Shown here: positions 48,697 through 57,850 of the stretch, in pieces | How the letters are laid out: each line of letters starts with the position of its first letter | Numbering within the stretch: the stretch's first letter is position 1 | From: Oscillospiraceae bacterium | Lineage (GTDB): Bacteria > Bacillota > Clostridia > Oscillospirales > SIG627 | Direction of reading: 5' to 3' | Length of the DNA: 64,000 nucleotides | NCBI GenBank assembly: GCA_034925865.1 | Contig: JAYFRN010000008.1 | Coordinates: forward strand, 46,677-110,676 | Position numbers and translations under genes: made by a program | The notes under the pieces: generated by a model | Databases searched by the model: none | What the model saw: only the letters and a program-made list of their open reading frames with translations | Told to the model about the DNA's origin: nothing

Positions 48697-49437
48697 TTAA
48701 TTAAAGCTTATTACCAGTGATTTTATGATCAGATCCCATCCGTTCACCAGCACAAAAAGCATAAGCTTGAACGGCAGCGATATCATCGAAGGGGGCAGCA
48801 TCATCATTCCAAGTGACATCAAAGTGCTTGAAACAACCATATCAATTATAAGAAAAGGCAGATAAAGTAAAAATCCGATTGTAAAAGCGCGTTTCAGTTC
48901 GCTGGTAATGAACGCCGGGATAATTACAGTCGTTTTAATTTCATCAAATGTTTCCGGAGTTCCGTAACCACCGAGATCCAAAAACATATTAAGGTCGTCG
49001 TTATTCGTGTTTTTAAGCATAAATTCGCGCAGCGGCTTCACAGCCGCGTCGACCGCCTGCTCCTGCGTTATTTCTTTGCTTTTATAAGGTTGATATGCAT
49101 CAGTATTAATTTTATCCAATACGGGCGTCATAATAAACAGCGACAGGAACAGCGCAATACCTATCAAAACCTGATTTGGCGGCGTCTGCTGCAGGCCCAA
49201 AGCGTTTCTTAAACAGGACAGCACGATTATGATGCGTGTAAAGCTTGTCATCATTATTAAAATCGAAGGAATAAGCGCGATAATCGTGAGCGTCAGAAGT
49301 ATCTCTAAGGTATCGCTTCCGCCGAGATTCACCGATATTCCCGCGGGCGTGTCATCCGCCGCAGCAGATCCGATTGCTGATGCAAGAGCCATTAAGGCGG
49401 AAAGAGATATTATTTTAAATGTTCTCTTTATTTTCAT
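48697..49437 (-). CDS. fliP: Flagellar export gate protein FliP
   Basis: 246 residues. Cleavable signal peptide (ISLSALMALASAIGSAAA), then family marks: TLTIIALIPSILIMMTSFTR, IIIVLSCLRNALGLQQTPPN, QVLIGIALFLSLFIMTPVLD, and IGFLLYLPFLIIDMVVSSTL, MSLGMMMLPPSMISLPFKLM. It forms the main ring of the export gate. It overlaps fliO by four bases (ATGA). Confidence 0.97.
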   Translation of the reverse strand: MKIKRTFKIISLSALMALASAIGSAAADDTPAGISVNLGGSDTLEILLTLTIIALIPSILIMMTSFTRIIIVLSCLRNALGLQQTPPNQVLIGIALFLSLFIMTPVLDKINTDAYQPYKSKEITQEQAVDAAVKPLREFMLKNTNNDDLNMFLDLGGYGTPETFDEIKTTVIIPAFITSELKRAFTIGFLLYLPFLIIDMVVSSTLMSLGMMMLPPSMISLPFKLMLFVLVNGWDLIIKSLVISFN

Positions 49438-49832
49438 TTAATTTCGCCGCCCCGATCATCCCGATTGTCATACGATTTCGCATCCTGATGCTTTTTCATG
49501 GACGGTAATTGCAAAGAAGAACATAAAACATTGAAAAAACCCGTTTCCGGATGTTTGCTTTCGTTCGTCTTCAATGAGTCAGGATCGAGCTCGCAGAGCA
49601 TTTCCACGCGCTGACCCGTCATGGAAAGCAATAGAGTTTTATCTCCGACCTTTACTATCGAAAGATACGTTTCTTTTCCTATGACAGCTCGTTCCAATAT
49701 TTTTATGTTTGATCCTGTTCCTGACATACAGCCTTTTTGCTTTTTTGCGAGCCACCTTGCGGTCAGATATGCTCCGATTATCACAGCTGACGCAGCGAGA
49801 AGCGGCATTAAAAGAGAATATATGTCATCCAA
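49434..49832 (-). CDS. fliO: Flagellar biosynthesis protein FliO/FliZ
   Basis: 132 residues: one N-terminal membrane helix (IYSLLMPLLAASAVIIGAYL) followed by a cytoplasmic domain with SNIKILERAVIGKETYLSIV and KVGDKTLLLSMTGQRVEMLC, the FliO pattern. It helps assemble the FliP ring. Position between fliY and fliP is the normal one. C-terminus is basic and divergent. Confidence 0.85.
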   Translation of the reverse strand: MDDIYSLLMPLLAASAVIIGAYLTARWLAKKQKGCMSGTGSNIKILERAVIGKETYLSIVKVGDKTLLLSMTGQRVEMLCELDPDSLKTNESKHPETGFFNVLCSSLQLPSMKKHQDAKSYDNRDDRGGEIK

Positions 49833-49870
49833 TAATTTTCACTCACCTAATATAATATTTTTATATACAG

Positions 49871-51031
49871 TCAATTTTCGGGTTTATTGATGATCTCTGT
49901 TATCCTGACTCCGAAATTATCGTCTATAACGACAACGTCGCCTCTTGCTATCAGCTGTCCGTTTACCATCACATCCACCGGTTCGCCCGCCTGTTTATCA
50001 AGCTCCACAACAGAGCCCTGCCTGAGCGCGAGCACGTCCTTTAAAAGCTTTTTCTGACGCCCAATTTCGACAGTAACATTTAGCTCAACCCCTAAAACAA
50101 GTCCGAGATCAACCTGAGATGAAGTGTCCTTGTCTGAATTTTCATCTCCCAGAGAACCAAACTGCAAAGGCGACACATTTTTAGTGCTTTTTGGCGGTTC
50201 ACGAACGCTTCGTGCCGCCGGCTGAGGATTATTAACGGATGGTTTTTTTGCCGCGGCAGGCGGCTCGGTATTTACCTTGGCGGCAGGCTGCGCCGGAACT
50301 CTCTCGTCGGAAAAGGCGGCATCAGGAACCTGCACATGACCTGTGACCGTAGGAATCTCCGTATCCCCCTTATTGTCGGAATCAGACGGGGTATTATTAC
50401 CGGATTCATCAAAGACAGATGCTTTTTGTATGAGCTCCTTTGTAAACTCAATGGGAAACGCCGTCATAAATTCGCTGTCAAGCAAATTTTCTACCTGTAA
50501 TTTGAAGCATATACTCACTATGTGATCAGATTTACTCGATGATTGTAATTTTTCCTTTATATGCGAAACATCCAGCGGCTTAGGAGTCGAAATATTGATA
50601 GTCGTATTCAGAAACGACGCCAAAGCCGTGCAGGATGAGCCCATCATCTGGTTCATGATTTCTCCGAGCGCGCTTTTTTGTATTTCATCAAGATTATCGT
50701 CGGTAATGCTTTCGTCTCCTCCACTGCCAATGAGCAAATCGACAATTTTCTTTACGTCCCTTATGCTCATGATCATGATGTTTGAGCCATACAAGCCTTC
50801 GATATATTCTATTTCAACACCAACTGCCGGCTCCAGCTCTTTGTATTCAAGCTCATTGATTTGCACCACTTTGACATTTGGCGTAGTTATATTAACCTGA
50901 CGGTCAAGCATAATAGATATCGCCGTTGCGGCGGCGCCCATGCTTATATTTAAAATTTCGCCTATCGCGTCTGTCTCGTCCGGGCTTAAACTTGTATTTT
51001 CCATAACGTCGTTTGCTTTGGTGTTAATCAC
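49871..51031 (-). CDS. fliY: Flagellar motor switch phosphatase FliY (CheC-FliN fusion)
   Basis: 386 residues from GTG 51031 (AAGGAG ten bases upstream; overlaps fliM by eight bases). Two CheC-like phosphatase motifs: DAIGEILNISMGAAATAISI (~residues 20-40) and EIQKSALGEIMNQMMGSSCT. A Pro/Ala/Lys-rich linker (~220-300) precedes a FliN-type C-terminal domain: LGVELNVTVEIGRQKKLLKD, VLALRQGSVVELDKQAGEPV, DVMVNGQLIARGDVVVIDDN. It is both part of the C-ring and a remover of CheY phosphate. This is a Bacillota trait. Confidence 0.94.
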   Translation of the reverse strand: MINTKANDVMENTSLSPDETDAIGEILNISMGAAATAISIMLDRQVNITTPNVKVVQINELEYKELEPAVGVEIEYIEGLYGSNIMIMSIRDVKKIVDLLIGSGGDESITDDNLDEIQKSALGEIMNQMMGSSCTALASFLNTTINISTPKPLDVSHIKEKLQSSSKSDHIVSICFKLQVENLLDSEFMTAFPIEFTKELIQKASVFDESGNNTPSDSDNKGDTEIPTVTGHVQVPDAAFSDERVPAQPAAKVNTEPPAAAKKPSVNNPQPAARSVREPPKSTKNVSPLQFGSLGDENSDKDTSSQVDLGLVLGVELNVTVEIGRQKKLLKDVLALRQGSVVELDKQAGEPVDVMVNGQLIARGDVVVIDDNFGVRITEIINKPEN

Positions 51032-52016
51032 GGAAAGGGTTCTCCTTGCAATAATTCTTTTTTATTTTGACGGCTATCTGATTCCTTGCTATGCCAGGTT
51101 GACCATAAAACCACTTTTTCCCGTTTACCGTCAATAAAACGGGGCTGTCAATATGCTGATCGAGCTTTAAAACATCACCCGGCTGCAGGTCGAGAGTTTC
51201 TTTCATGGTAATTGTAGCCGTTCCCAGAATACCGCACACGTTGATAACAGATTCGTTCAGCTTATCTAATATAGCATCCTTATTCTGCTTTAATGTTTCA
51301 GCATCTTCGTCATGTTTTTCGATCTGATCGGAGTTATACGAGTCAAGTATTGAACCTATGTTCAAACACGGAATGCAGCAGGTTATTGTACCCTTGACCG
51401 TGTTTATCTTAACATCAAACACAATGACCGCGACTACCTCGTCCATTGCAATCGACTTGATAAATCTTGTATTTGTTTCTATTTGCCTCACAGAAGCGGA
51501 AACACCCGGAATATGCGCCCAGGCTTCTTCGACAAATGTCGTCGTTTTCTTGAAAATCCTCTCAATAAGCGAATATTCTATTTCCGTAAAATCCCTCTCC
51601 GGTATTTCTCTTTCCTCAATATTGCCGCCGAGCATACGCTCGACGAGAGCAAAGGTTATTGAGTTGGACATATCGAGAAGCATTGAACCTTTTAAAATAT
51701 TGATATCGATAATTCCAGTCATCATAATATCCGGCAGCGCGTTGTTATACTCGTAATACGGATGTTCTTCCACCGAAGCAACGCTTATTTCACAATAATT
51801 TCTTGTAAGTCCGGCAAAATATGAAGCCAGATGCCTCGCGAAAATCTCGTGAATACCGGTAAGCACCTTTTGTTGATCTCTCGAAAGCTTTTTCGGATTT
51901 TTAAAATTGTACGGCTTTATATTTTTATCTCCCGTATCAATTTCTTTTTCCGAGCTTTCACCCATCAGTTCATTTAAAAGATCGTCTATTTGATTTTGAG
52001 ATAATATTTCCGGCAT
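51024..52016 (-). CDS. fliM: Flagellar motor switch protein FliM
   Basis: 330 residues. N-terminal CheY-binding motif LSQNQIDDLLNELMGE, CheC-like middle domain (GIHEIFARHLASYFAGLTRN, NALPDIMMTGIIDINILKGS) and C-terminal FliN-like domain (LQPGDVLKLDQHIDSPVLLT, VNGKKWFYGQPGIARNQIAV). It is the switch subunit that senses phospho-CheY. Directly downstream of flbD; the usual intervening fliL gene is missing. Confidence 0.95.
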   Translation of the reverse strand: MPEILSQNQIDDLLNELMGESSEKEIDTGDKNIKPYNFKNPKKLSRDQQKVLTGIHEIFARHLASYFAGLTRNYCEISVASVEEHPYYEYNNALPDIMMTGIIDINILKGSMLLDMSNSITFALVERMLGGNIEEREIPERDFTEIEYSLIERIFKKTTTFVEEAWAHIPGVSASVRQIETNTRFIKSIAMDEVVAVIVFDVKINTVKGTITCCIPCLNIGSILDSYNSDQIEKHDEDAETLKQNKDAILDKLNESVINVCGILGTATITMKETLDLQPGDVLKLDQHIDSPVLLTVNGKKWFYGQPGIARNQIAVKIKKNYCKENPFRD

Positions 52017-52061
52017 TTTTTATTCCCTTTACAACCAATAAGCGCTAAATGAATTTGGATT

Positions 52062-52283
52062 TTATTTACGTTTTGATATCTGCTTATTTGCGGTGTTCGC
52101 ATTTTTTAATATTTTTATTTTGAATTCTTCAATCTTGGTTATAATTTCATCAGGAGTTTCAAGTGCATAATGAGTTTTTCCGTTTGTCATTGTTATCATG
52201 GTATCAGGGGTTATTTCAATAATTTCTATAAGATCAGAATTAAGAAAATATTTTTCCTTGTTAAATTTCGTAAGTTCAATCAT
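52062..52283 (-). CDS. flbD: Flagellar protein FlbD
   Basis: 73 residues of the FlbD family: MIELTKFNKEKYFLNSDLIE, IIEITPDTMITMTNGKTHYA, LETPDEIITKIEEFKIKI. Widespread in Bacillota flagellar loci between hook genes and fliL/fliM; function unclear. Here it is followed by fliM 45 bases downstream. Upstream lies repeat copy G and flgE. Confidence 0.9.
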   Translation of the reverse strand: MIELTKFNKEKYFLNSDLIEIIEITPDTMITMTNGKTHYALETPDEIITKIEEFKIKILKNANTANKQISKRK

Positions 52284-52330
52284 GTTTTCTTTTCTCCCCG
52301 TATAAACGGCATTTCCATATTTCAGGCGGT

Positions 52331-52433
52331 AATATCAAACGGCAATAGAATAATTTATTATTTATAAGAGAGAAAAGCCCATATATCAGAGCCTTTTCTC
52401 TCTTTAAGCGTATCTTTTAATTGCCGCGTCAAC
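52331..52433 (+). repeat. Palindromic repeat family, copy G
   Basis: AATATCAAACGGCAATAGAA start; AAGAGAGAAAAGCCC and GAGCCTTTTCTCTCTT arms; end AATTGCCGCGTCAAC. Located inside the fla operon between flgE and flbD. The termini are somewhat worn. Confidence 0.75.
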
Positions 52434-52455
52434 AAACCCGCCGGAAGCTGATTTC

Positions 52456-53292
52456 TTATCTCTTGAGGTTTACAAGTTCTTCAAGAATCTGGTCCGAAGT
52501 CGTGATAACTCGGGAATTTGCCTGAAATCCTCTCTGGGCAACTATCATGTCGGTAAATTCATTGGAAAGATCCACATTTGACATTTCAAGTCCGCCGGAA
52601 ATGAGTGGACCGGCAAGCTTGCCCCCTGCGGTAGTATATGTCGGCACACCTGAGTTCCCCGTTTGCCTAAAATATTGGCTGCCTTCCTGCGACAGCCCGT
52701 CAGGATTATTGAATACGGCAATTGCCAGCTGACCCAGAACATCGATAGTCGATGTTTGAGTGTTCATTCCGGTCAAGGTCCCGTCGGCGGAAATAGAAAT
52801 TTCGTTGTAATTTGAAAAGTTATTAATTTTTATTTTCTGAAGTGAGGCGGCAGTATAGGGAGGAATTGAGCCGGCGGTGATCCCCATGATATAATTATTG
52901 TTGGAATCGAGTAAATTACCTTCCGTGTCAAACTCCAGCGCGCCAACTCTTGTATAATTCATATTGCCTGTCGTATCGCTGGTGGTGAAATATCCCTCGC
53001 CTGATATGTACATATCAAGAGCTCTGGAGGTCTGCTTATATCCGCTTCTCGTGTTGAGGACCTGTACCGAGCCGACAGCGGCGCCATATCCGATTTGTGA
53101 TGGATTCACGCCACCCATACCGGCCGATGGCTTGCTCGCGCTTGATAAAGTCTGGTAATAAAGATCGTTGAAAAGCACGCGGCTCGACTTAAATCCCGCA
53201 GTATTTACGTTTGCTATATTGTTACCTATAACATCCATCATAGTCTGGTGGCTTTTTAGTCCGGTCACTGCCGAAAACATAGATCTGATCAT
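52456..53292 (-). CDS. flgE: Flagellar hook protein FlgE
   Basis: 278 residues, close to the short FlgE of B. subtilis (264). N-terminus MIRSMFSAVTGLKSHQTMMD, VIGNNIANVNTAGFKSSRVL; centre ALDMYISGEGYFTTSDTTGN, MNYTRVGALEFDTEGNLLDS; C-terminus SNVDLSNEFTDMIVAQRGFQ, ANSRVITTSDQILEELVNL. It polymerises into the hook. Transcribed after flgD, the normal order. Confidence 0.93.
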   Translation of the reverse strand: MIRSMFSAVTGLKSHQTMMDVIGNNIANVNTAGFKSSRVLFNDLYYQTLSSASKPSAGMGGVNPSQIGYGAAVGSVQVLNTRSGYKQTSRALDMYISGEGYFTTSDTTGNMNYTRVGALEFDTEGNLLDSNNNYIMGITAGSIPPYTAASLQKIKINNFSNYNEISISADGTLTGMNTQTSTIDVLGQLAIAVFNNPDGLSQEGSQYFRQTGNSGVPTYTTAGGKLAGPLISGGLEMSNVDLSNEFTDMIVAQRGFQANSRVITTSDQILEELVNLKR

Positions 53293-53348
53293 TTATAGCC
53301 CTCCGTAAGCTTTAAATAAATTATTTTTTTAATTGAATTATCGTTTTC

Positions 53349-53885
53349 CTATACCGCGGTTGCTGCGTCCTGAGAAGTATCCGATGTTTCGGTCGGCTCT
53401 ATAATTTCCTCTCCGTTGCCCGCTCCCTGTTCGGCAGCTTCTTCATTTGCATTCTCTGAAAGAATGCCGATATCCGTAAGGTCTCCGAGCGCAAAAAAAT
53501 CGCCGTTCACGTAAAGGTATGGAATACCACCGCTGAAGGTTATCTGTTCCACTGTCCCGGTAACGGTTTTCTTATTGCCGAATTGATCTGTGCTGTTCAC
53601 GCATACGGGCCTTCCAAGCAGAGAAGCCGCATAATTGGAATTAATGGCAGAGGTCATTTCTTTCATCTGAGAAAGGGATGTAAATTGAGAAAGCTGAGAT
53701 AGAAACTGCGTATTGTCGACCGTATCGTACATACTCTGATTCTCGAGCTGCGCGGCGATTAACTGAAAAAAATCGTTGATCGACAGCGCATCCACGCCCT
53801 TCTTTTCGCTTTCCTTATTACTTATATTTATGTTATTAACAAGCGAGCTTATGGCATCAACACTCATTTTATTACGTTGATTCAT
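53349..53885 (-). CDS. flgD: Flagellar hook-capping protein FlgD
   Basis: 178 residues. FlgD signature SINDFFQLIAAQLENQSMYD, TVDNTQFLSQLSQFTSLSQM, KEMTSAINSNYAASLLGRPV. The C-terminal domain is short: a beta segment to about 145 followed by a Glu/Ala/Thr-rich tail. It caps the growing hook. Between fliK and flgE. Confidence 0.92.
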   Translation of the reverse strand: MNQRNKMSVDAISSLVNNINISNKESEKKGVDALSINDFFQLIAAQLENQSMYDTVDNTQFLSQLSQFTSLSQMKEMTSAINSNYAASLLGRPVCVNSTDQFGNKKTVTGTVEQITFSGGIPYLYVNGDFFALGDLTDIGILSENANEEAAEQGAGNGEEIIEPTETSDTSQDAATAV

Positions 53886-53995
53886 TTATCTCTTTGCGAT
53901 AAATAAATTTATCCTTAATTAAAATATTGATCGGTTATTATAAGCTGTATTTTTATAAAACCGCTATATGAAAAAAGCTGAATAGTATTTTTGCT

Positions 53996-55357
53996 CTATA
54001 TTTTGTAGCTTATCGTTCTGTTTTTATAAATAAGCTGCGGCGGAATCCGGTTGCTCGTTTCATCGGATTCATAAAGGTTTTTCCTTTTACCATTTTCATT
54101 TTCGCTGCCTCTGTATTCGGTATCTCTACGCTGATGGGAATATGAACCCGTATTGGGATCCGACAGAGTCTGTTGATGCGGCTGAGATTCAACATTAAGC
54201 GTATCGATCTTATATCCGCTTGACTCGAGCTCGTTTTTGAGTTCACCGAGTTGAGTGGCAATCAGCTCTTTTGTCATGGCGGTATCGCTTTTGATTCTCA
54301 TTTCTATTTTTTCTTTTTTGAACGACATTGTCACTGTCACATTTCCGAGTCCTTCGGGTTTAAGGCGAAGCGTGAAATTGTCTCTTCCGGCCGTGATATT
54401 ATCTTTGACTGAATCAGCGATCTGAATTACCGGGCTTTCTGATGTGTTACCTGGTTTTTCAGAAATTGATTCCGGATTACCGGTGTTTCGCATTCGCTCA
54501 AGTGATATAGGTAACGAAAATCCTGTTTCGCTGGACTTTGCTTTCTTTTCCTGTTCAGTATACGCAAAACCGGGATCGGCATCAGTTGATTTGAATTCCT
54601 TTTGACCGGCGTTTTCTTTTTCTGATATGATTTTTTTATGTATTTCCGCTGTTCCCGGTTTTTCGTACGCTTGTGATGTTAATGATTCCGAGGTGAGCTT
54701 TGATGAAATCTTATTTCCGTTATATATGCGAAGCTCCGCCGGATTCGAATACCCGTTAATTACGGCAGCTGTCTCGGTTTGATCAAGCTTTTTTGCGGCT
54801 TCTTCCGATTTAGAATCCGGTATATTTACAGACTTCGTTTCCCCAGGAATGGTATCTGATTTTTTTAACATGGCCGTGCTATAAGCCTGTCCTCCGGACG
54901 CAGCCACCGGCATTTTTAATTCCCGCTCAGCTGCATTTTGCGCCGAAACATTTGCTCTTGTCTGCATGAATACGGTTTGCTCTCCATCGGTTTTTTGCTT
55001 TTCCCCGGTATCTGCAGGAACCGGTGTCGTAGAATCCGGCAGATTATCGATGGCTATGCTTTCCGGCTGAAAATCAGGAGCACCTTCCGGCAGAAACTCA
55101 GGCGGTCCAGCAAATGCCATAGTATAGGCCAAATATTCGCATCCGCTAAATCCGACATTTTTCGCATCTTTTTTCTGCTTGGCTTCTCCTTCGCCGCTTT
55201 CATCGGTTCGCTGCCCGCCGTTATCGGAACAATCCTGAATACACTTTAAAAGCGCGGAAAACACACAGTTTATTTCAGTCTCTGCGCCTTCAGGGGATCC
55301 TGTCGAGGGAACCGCCGGAATCGCCGGCATGGTTGTTTTGACAGCAAGTTCAGATAT
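53996..55357 (-). CDS. fliK: Flagellar hook-length control protein FliK; probable AUA or AUU start
   Basis: About 453 residues from ATA 55357 (444 from ATG 55330). Long polar, low-complexity N-terminal ruler region and a C-terminal Flg_hook domain (~340-430): NFTLRLKPEGLGNVTVTMSF, KKEKIEMRIKSDTAMTKELI, ATQLGELKNELESSGYKIDT. FliK measures hook length and acts on FlhB. The ATG at 55330 has no ribosome site. Nine codons upstream, GAAGGA is followed by TGTGATATTATA, the same context as the flhB start, in frame. No ATG, GTG or TTG occurs between. Confidence 0.85.
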   Translation of the reverse strand: MSELAVKTTMPAIPAVPSTGSPEGAETEINCVFSALLKCIQDCSDNGGQRTDESGEGEAKQKKDAKNVGFSGCEYLAYTMAFAGPPEFLPEGAPDFQPESIAIDNLPDSTTPVPADTGEKQKTDGEQTVFMQTRANVSAQNAAERELKMPVAASGGQAYSTAMLKKSDTIPGETKSVNIPDSKSEEAAKKLDQTETAAVINGYSNPAELRIYNGNKISSKLTSESLTSQAYEKPGTAEIHKKIISEKENAGQKEFKSTDADPGFAYTEQEKKAKSSETGFSLPISLERMRNTGNPESISEKPGNTSESPVIQIADSVKDNITAGRDNFTLRLKPEGLGNVTVTMSFKKEKIEMRIKSDTAMTKELIATQLGELKNELESSGYKIDTLNVESQPHQQTLSDPNTGSYSHQRRDTEYRGSENENGKRKNLYESDETSNRIPPQLIYKNRTISYKI

Positions 55358-55389
55358 AATATCACATCCTTCACTATTTTTCCTCTGTT

Positions 55390-55836
55390 TTAGGTATTGA
55401 CAATTGCCGCTTTATTTGCTATGAATTCTTCTATCATTACCTCCTCTTTTTTTCTGACCATAGCATCATATTCAAGAATTGAGCTAGCTTTGAGCTTTTC
55501 TATTGTCATTTTATCCTTTGTAACTTCAAGAAGCCTTTCAATCTGCTGCTCAATTTGCTTTCTTTTATCAATCATTTCTGCTTCGAGGCTGAGAAGCTGC
55601 TGTTGCTGTCTGCCTATAAAAGTCCTCAAAACGGCAGCTTTTTGCAGTGTTATTCCATCCGCACAGTATTCCTGATATTTATTCTTTGAAAATTCATAAT
55701 TCTCCTGTAAATATGACCTTTTGATCTCGAGTAAACGGTATTCATTTTTTATATAATTCAGATTGTCTGTTTCCTTATTCTGCAAATGTGTGTCATATTC
55801 GAGAACCTTCTCGAGCGGAAAATTGTATTTTTTCAT
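55390..55836 (-). CDS. fliJ: Flagellar export protein FliJ
   Basis: 148 residues, helical coiled coil through most of its length: MKKYNFPLEKVLEYDTHLQN, LEIKRSYLQENYEFSKNKYQ, LLSLEAEMIDKRKQIEQQIE. N-terminal FPLEKVLEYD and C-terminal ILEYDAMVRKKEEVMIEEFI fit FliJ. It is the stalk of the export ATPase, joining FliI to FlhA. 34 bases after fliI. Confidence 0.9.
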   Translation of the reverse strand: MKKYNFPLEKVLEYDTHLQNKETDNLNYIKNEYRLLEIKRSYLQENYEFSKNKYQEYCADGITLQKAAVLRTFIGRQQQQLLSLEAEMIDKRKQIEQQIERLLEVTKDKMTIEKLKASSILEYDAMVRKKEEVMIEEFIANKAAIVNT

Positions 55837-55870
55837 ATTCAGCTTCAGTCCTATACAAAAATTTATACAG

Positions 55871-57175
55871 TTATTTTATGATTTCGTTCATCATTTTATA
55901 TGTTTGATCAAAACTGAATCTTTCTTCTACGCCTTGCCTTAAAAAATCATTAATCCTGTCGATATTATTAATGGCGTCATCAATTTTTGTGTTTGTTCCG
56001 GTTTTATACGCGCCGATGCTTATCAGATCGAAATTGTCATAATAGGCTGAAAGCCGTGAACGTATCGCCGATGCCGTGCGTATATGCTCCGGAGATACTA
56101 TTTCATTCATTATACGGCTGATGCTCGCAAGTATATCTATGGCCGGATAGTGACTGCGCATTGCCACCTTTCTCGATAAAACAATATGACCGTCTATGAT
56201 ACCTCTTACGGTGTCGGATATAGGTTCGTTTATGTCGTCTCCTTCGACCAGCACCGTATAAATGCCGGTAATAGAACCGTTTTTAAAATTCCCCGTGCGC
56301 TCAAGCAGCTTAGGAAGAATGGAATACAACGAAGGTGTATAGCCTCTCGCCACCGGCGGCTCGCCTGCGGCAAGCCCGATTTCTCTCTGCGCCATCGCAA
56401 ACCTGGTAAGAGAATCCATCATTAAAAGCACATCCTTGCCCTTGTCCTTGAAGTATTCGGCTATAGTCGTTGCGGTAAGGGCGCATTTTAACCTCATCAT
56501 TGCCGGCTGGTCTGATGTCGCAACAACAAGCACGGTTTTCTTCATTCCGCTTTCGCCGAGGTCTTTTTCGATAAAATCCCTTACTTCCCTGCCTCTTTCT
56601 CCCACGAGAGCGATTACGTTTACGTCAGCTTCTATATTTCTGGATATCATACCCATTAGAGTGCTTTTTCCGACTCCGCTTCCGGAAAATATACCCATTC
56701 TCTGCCCTTTTCCGCAGGTAAGAAGCGAATCAATTGCTTTTACTCCTATAGTAATTCTTTCACTGATGCGCTCTCTTTCAAACGGATTTGAAGGCTTGTT
56801 GTATACAGGATAATATTCGCCGCACACAACGCCCGGTTTTCCGTCGATGATATTCCCGAATCCGTCTACAACTCTTCCGATTATTTGATCTCCGACCGGT
56901 ATTTTTAAAATATCACCGGTTGATTCGACAATGCTCCCCTTTGCGATGCCGTTAAGCTCTTCATAAGGCATCAGCAATACTCTTTTTTCCTTAAAGCCGA
57001 CGATTTCCGCATATGTATATGAATTTCTTTTTGAATTATATATCCTGCAGACTGTTCCGATATCAGCATTCGGTCCCGTGCTCTCGATAACCATGCCAAC
57101 AATATTCTCAATTTTTCCGCTGTGGATTATAGTGTCCGTTTTATCTACTTTGTTAAAATATACATCAAAATCCAT
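55871..57175 (-). CDS. fliI: Flagellar export ATPase FliI
   Basis: 434 residues, full length. Walker A GIFSGSGVGKSTLMGMISRN, Walker B VLLMMDSLTRFAMAQREIGL, and PPVARGYTPSLYSILPKLLE, the type III secretion ATPase signature. N-terminal beta-barrel (~20-90) and C-terminal helical domain (DNFDLISIGAYKTGTNTKID) are present. It powers unfolding and export of subunits. 9 bases after fliH. Confidence 0.97.
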   Translation of the reverse strand: MDFDVYFNKVDKTDTIIHSGKIENIVGMVIESTGPNADIGTVCRIYNSKRNSYTYAEIVGFKEKRVLLMPYEELNGIAKGSIVESTGDILKIPVGDQIIGRVVDGFGNIIDGKPGVVCGEYYPVYNKPSNPFERERISERITIGVKAIDSLLTCGKGQRMGIFSGSGVGKSTLMGMISRNIEADVNVIALVGERGREVRDFIEKDLGESGMKKTVLVVATSDQPAMMRLKCALTATTIAEYFKDKGKDVLLMMDSLTRFAMAQREIGLAAGEPPVARGYTPSLYSILPKLLERTGNFKNGSITGIYTVLVEGDDINEPISDTVRGIIDGHIVLSRKVAMRSHYPAIDILASISRIMNEIVSPEHIRTASAIRSRLSAYYDNFDLISIGAYKTGTNTKIDDAINNIDRINDFLRQGVEERFSFDQTYKMMNEIIK

Positions 57176-57184
57176 ATGTCTGAT

Positions 57185-57850
57185 CTAAACGCTCAACAGC
57201 GCTTTTTCGATTATATCTAACTGAACCGAGACGCTCGCATCCATAACCGCGCTTTCTGTTTCAACTACACAGGTTCCGCGAGGAGCGCCTTTATTGACGG
57301 AAACATCCACTCTGTCAGCTCCGTTTGCTATTTCGAGCAAAGACTCACCGCTTGAAGTCGTAAAGCCGGTCTCGTATTCAGAAACAGTCAGCTTTATCCA
57401 TTTTTCATCAAATAAATCTTCAACTGCTTTCTTGAATATACCGGTAAAAGCTCCCTCGTCCTCGGAAAGCTCCTTGTTTATTATTTTTTCCGCTATTTGA
57501 ATGGCAAGCTTTATAATGTTTTTTTCGTTGCTTTTAATTATTTCGGATTTTTTTGTGTCTATATTTTTAAATAGGCTTTCTATGCTGTCCAAAGAGCATT
57601 GAGCCTCGCTCAGTGCTTGTTCCTTTCCTTTGCCGTATCCTTCGGAATACCCGATTTCATATGCCTTTTTTAGCGTTTCTGCTGCTTTCTCTTCTGCAGT
57701 TTTAATAATTTTTTCCGAAAGACGGCTTGCCTTTTCAATAATGGCATCGGTTGTTTCGCTTACTGCTTTCTCGGTTTTGCCTTCTCTGTTTTCGCATACA
57801 TAATAAGGCGGGTTCAGGTTAACCTGATCATATTTAACAAGCTTAGACAA
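57185..57850 (-). CDS. fliH: Flagellar export regulator FliH
   Basis: 221 residues. Coiled-coil N-terminal part (ETTDAIIEKASRLSEKIIKT, AEEKAAETLKKAYEIGYSEG) and a C-terminal V-ATPase-E-like domain (KNIIKLAIQIAEKIINKELS, WIKLTVSEYETGFT). It binds FliI and anchors it at the C-ring. Overlaps fliG by eight bases. Confidence 0.92.
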   Translation of the reverse strand: MSKLVKYDQVNLNPPYYVCENREGKTEKAVSETTDAIIEKASRLSEKIIKTAEEKAAETLKKAYEIGYSEGYGKGKEQALSEAQCSLDSIESLFKNIDTKKSEIIKSNEKNIIKLAIQIAEKIINKELSEDEGAFTGIFKKAVEDLFDEKWIKLTVSEYETGFTTSSGESLLEIANGADRVDVSVNKGAPRGTCVVETESAVMDASVSVQLDIIEKALLSV

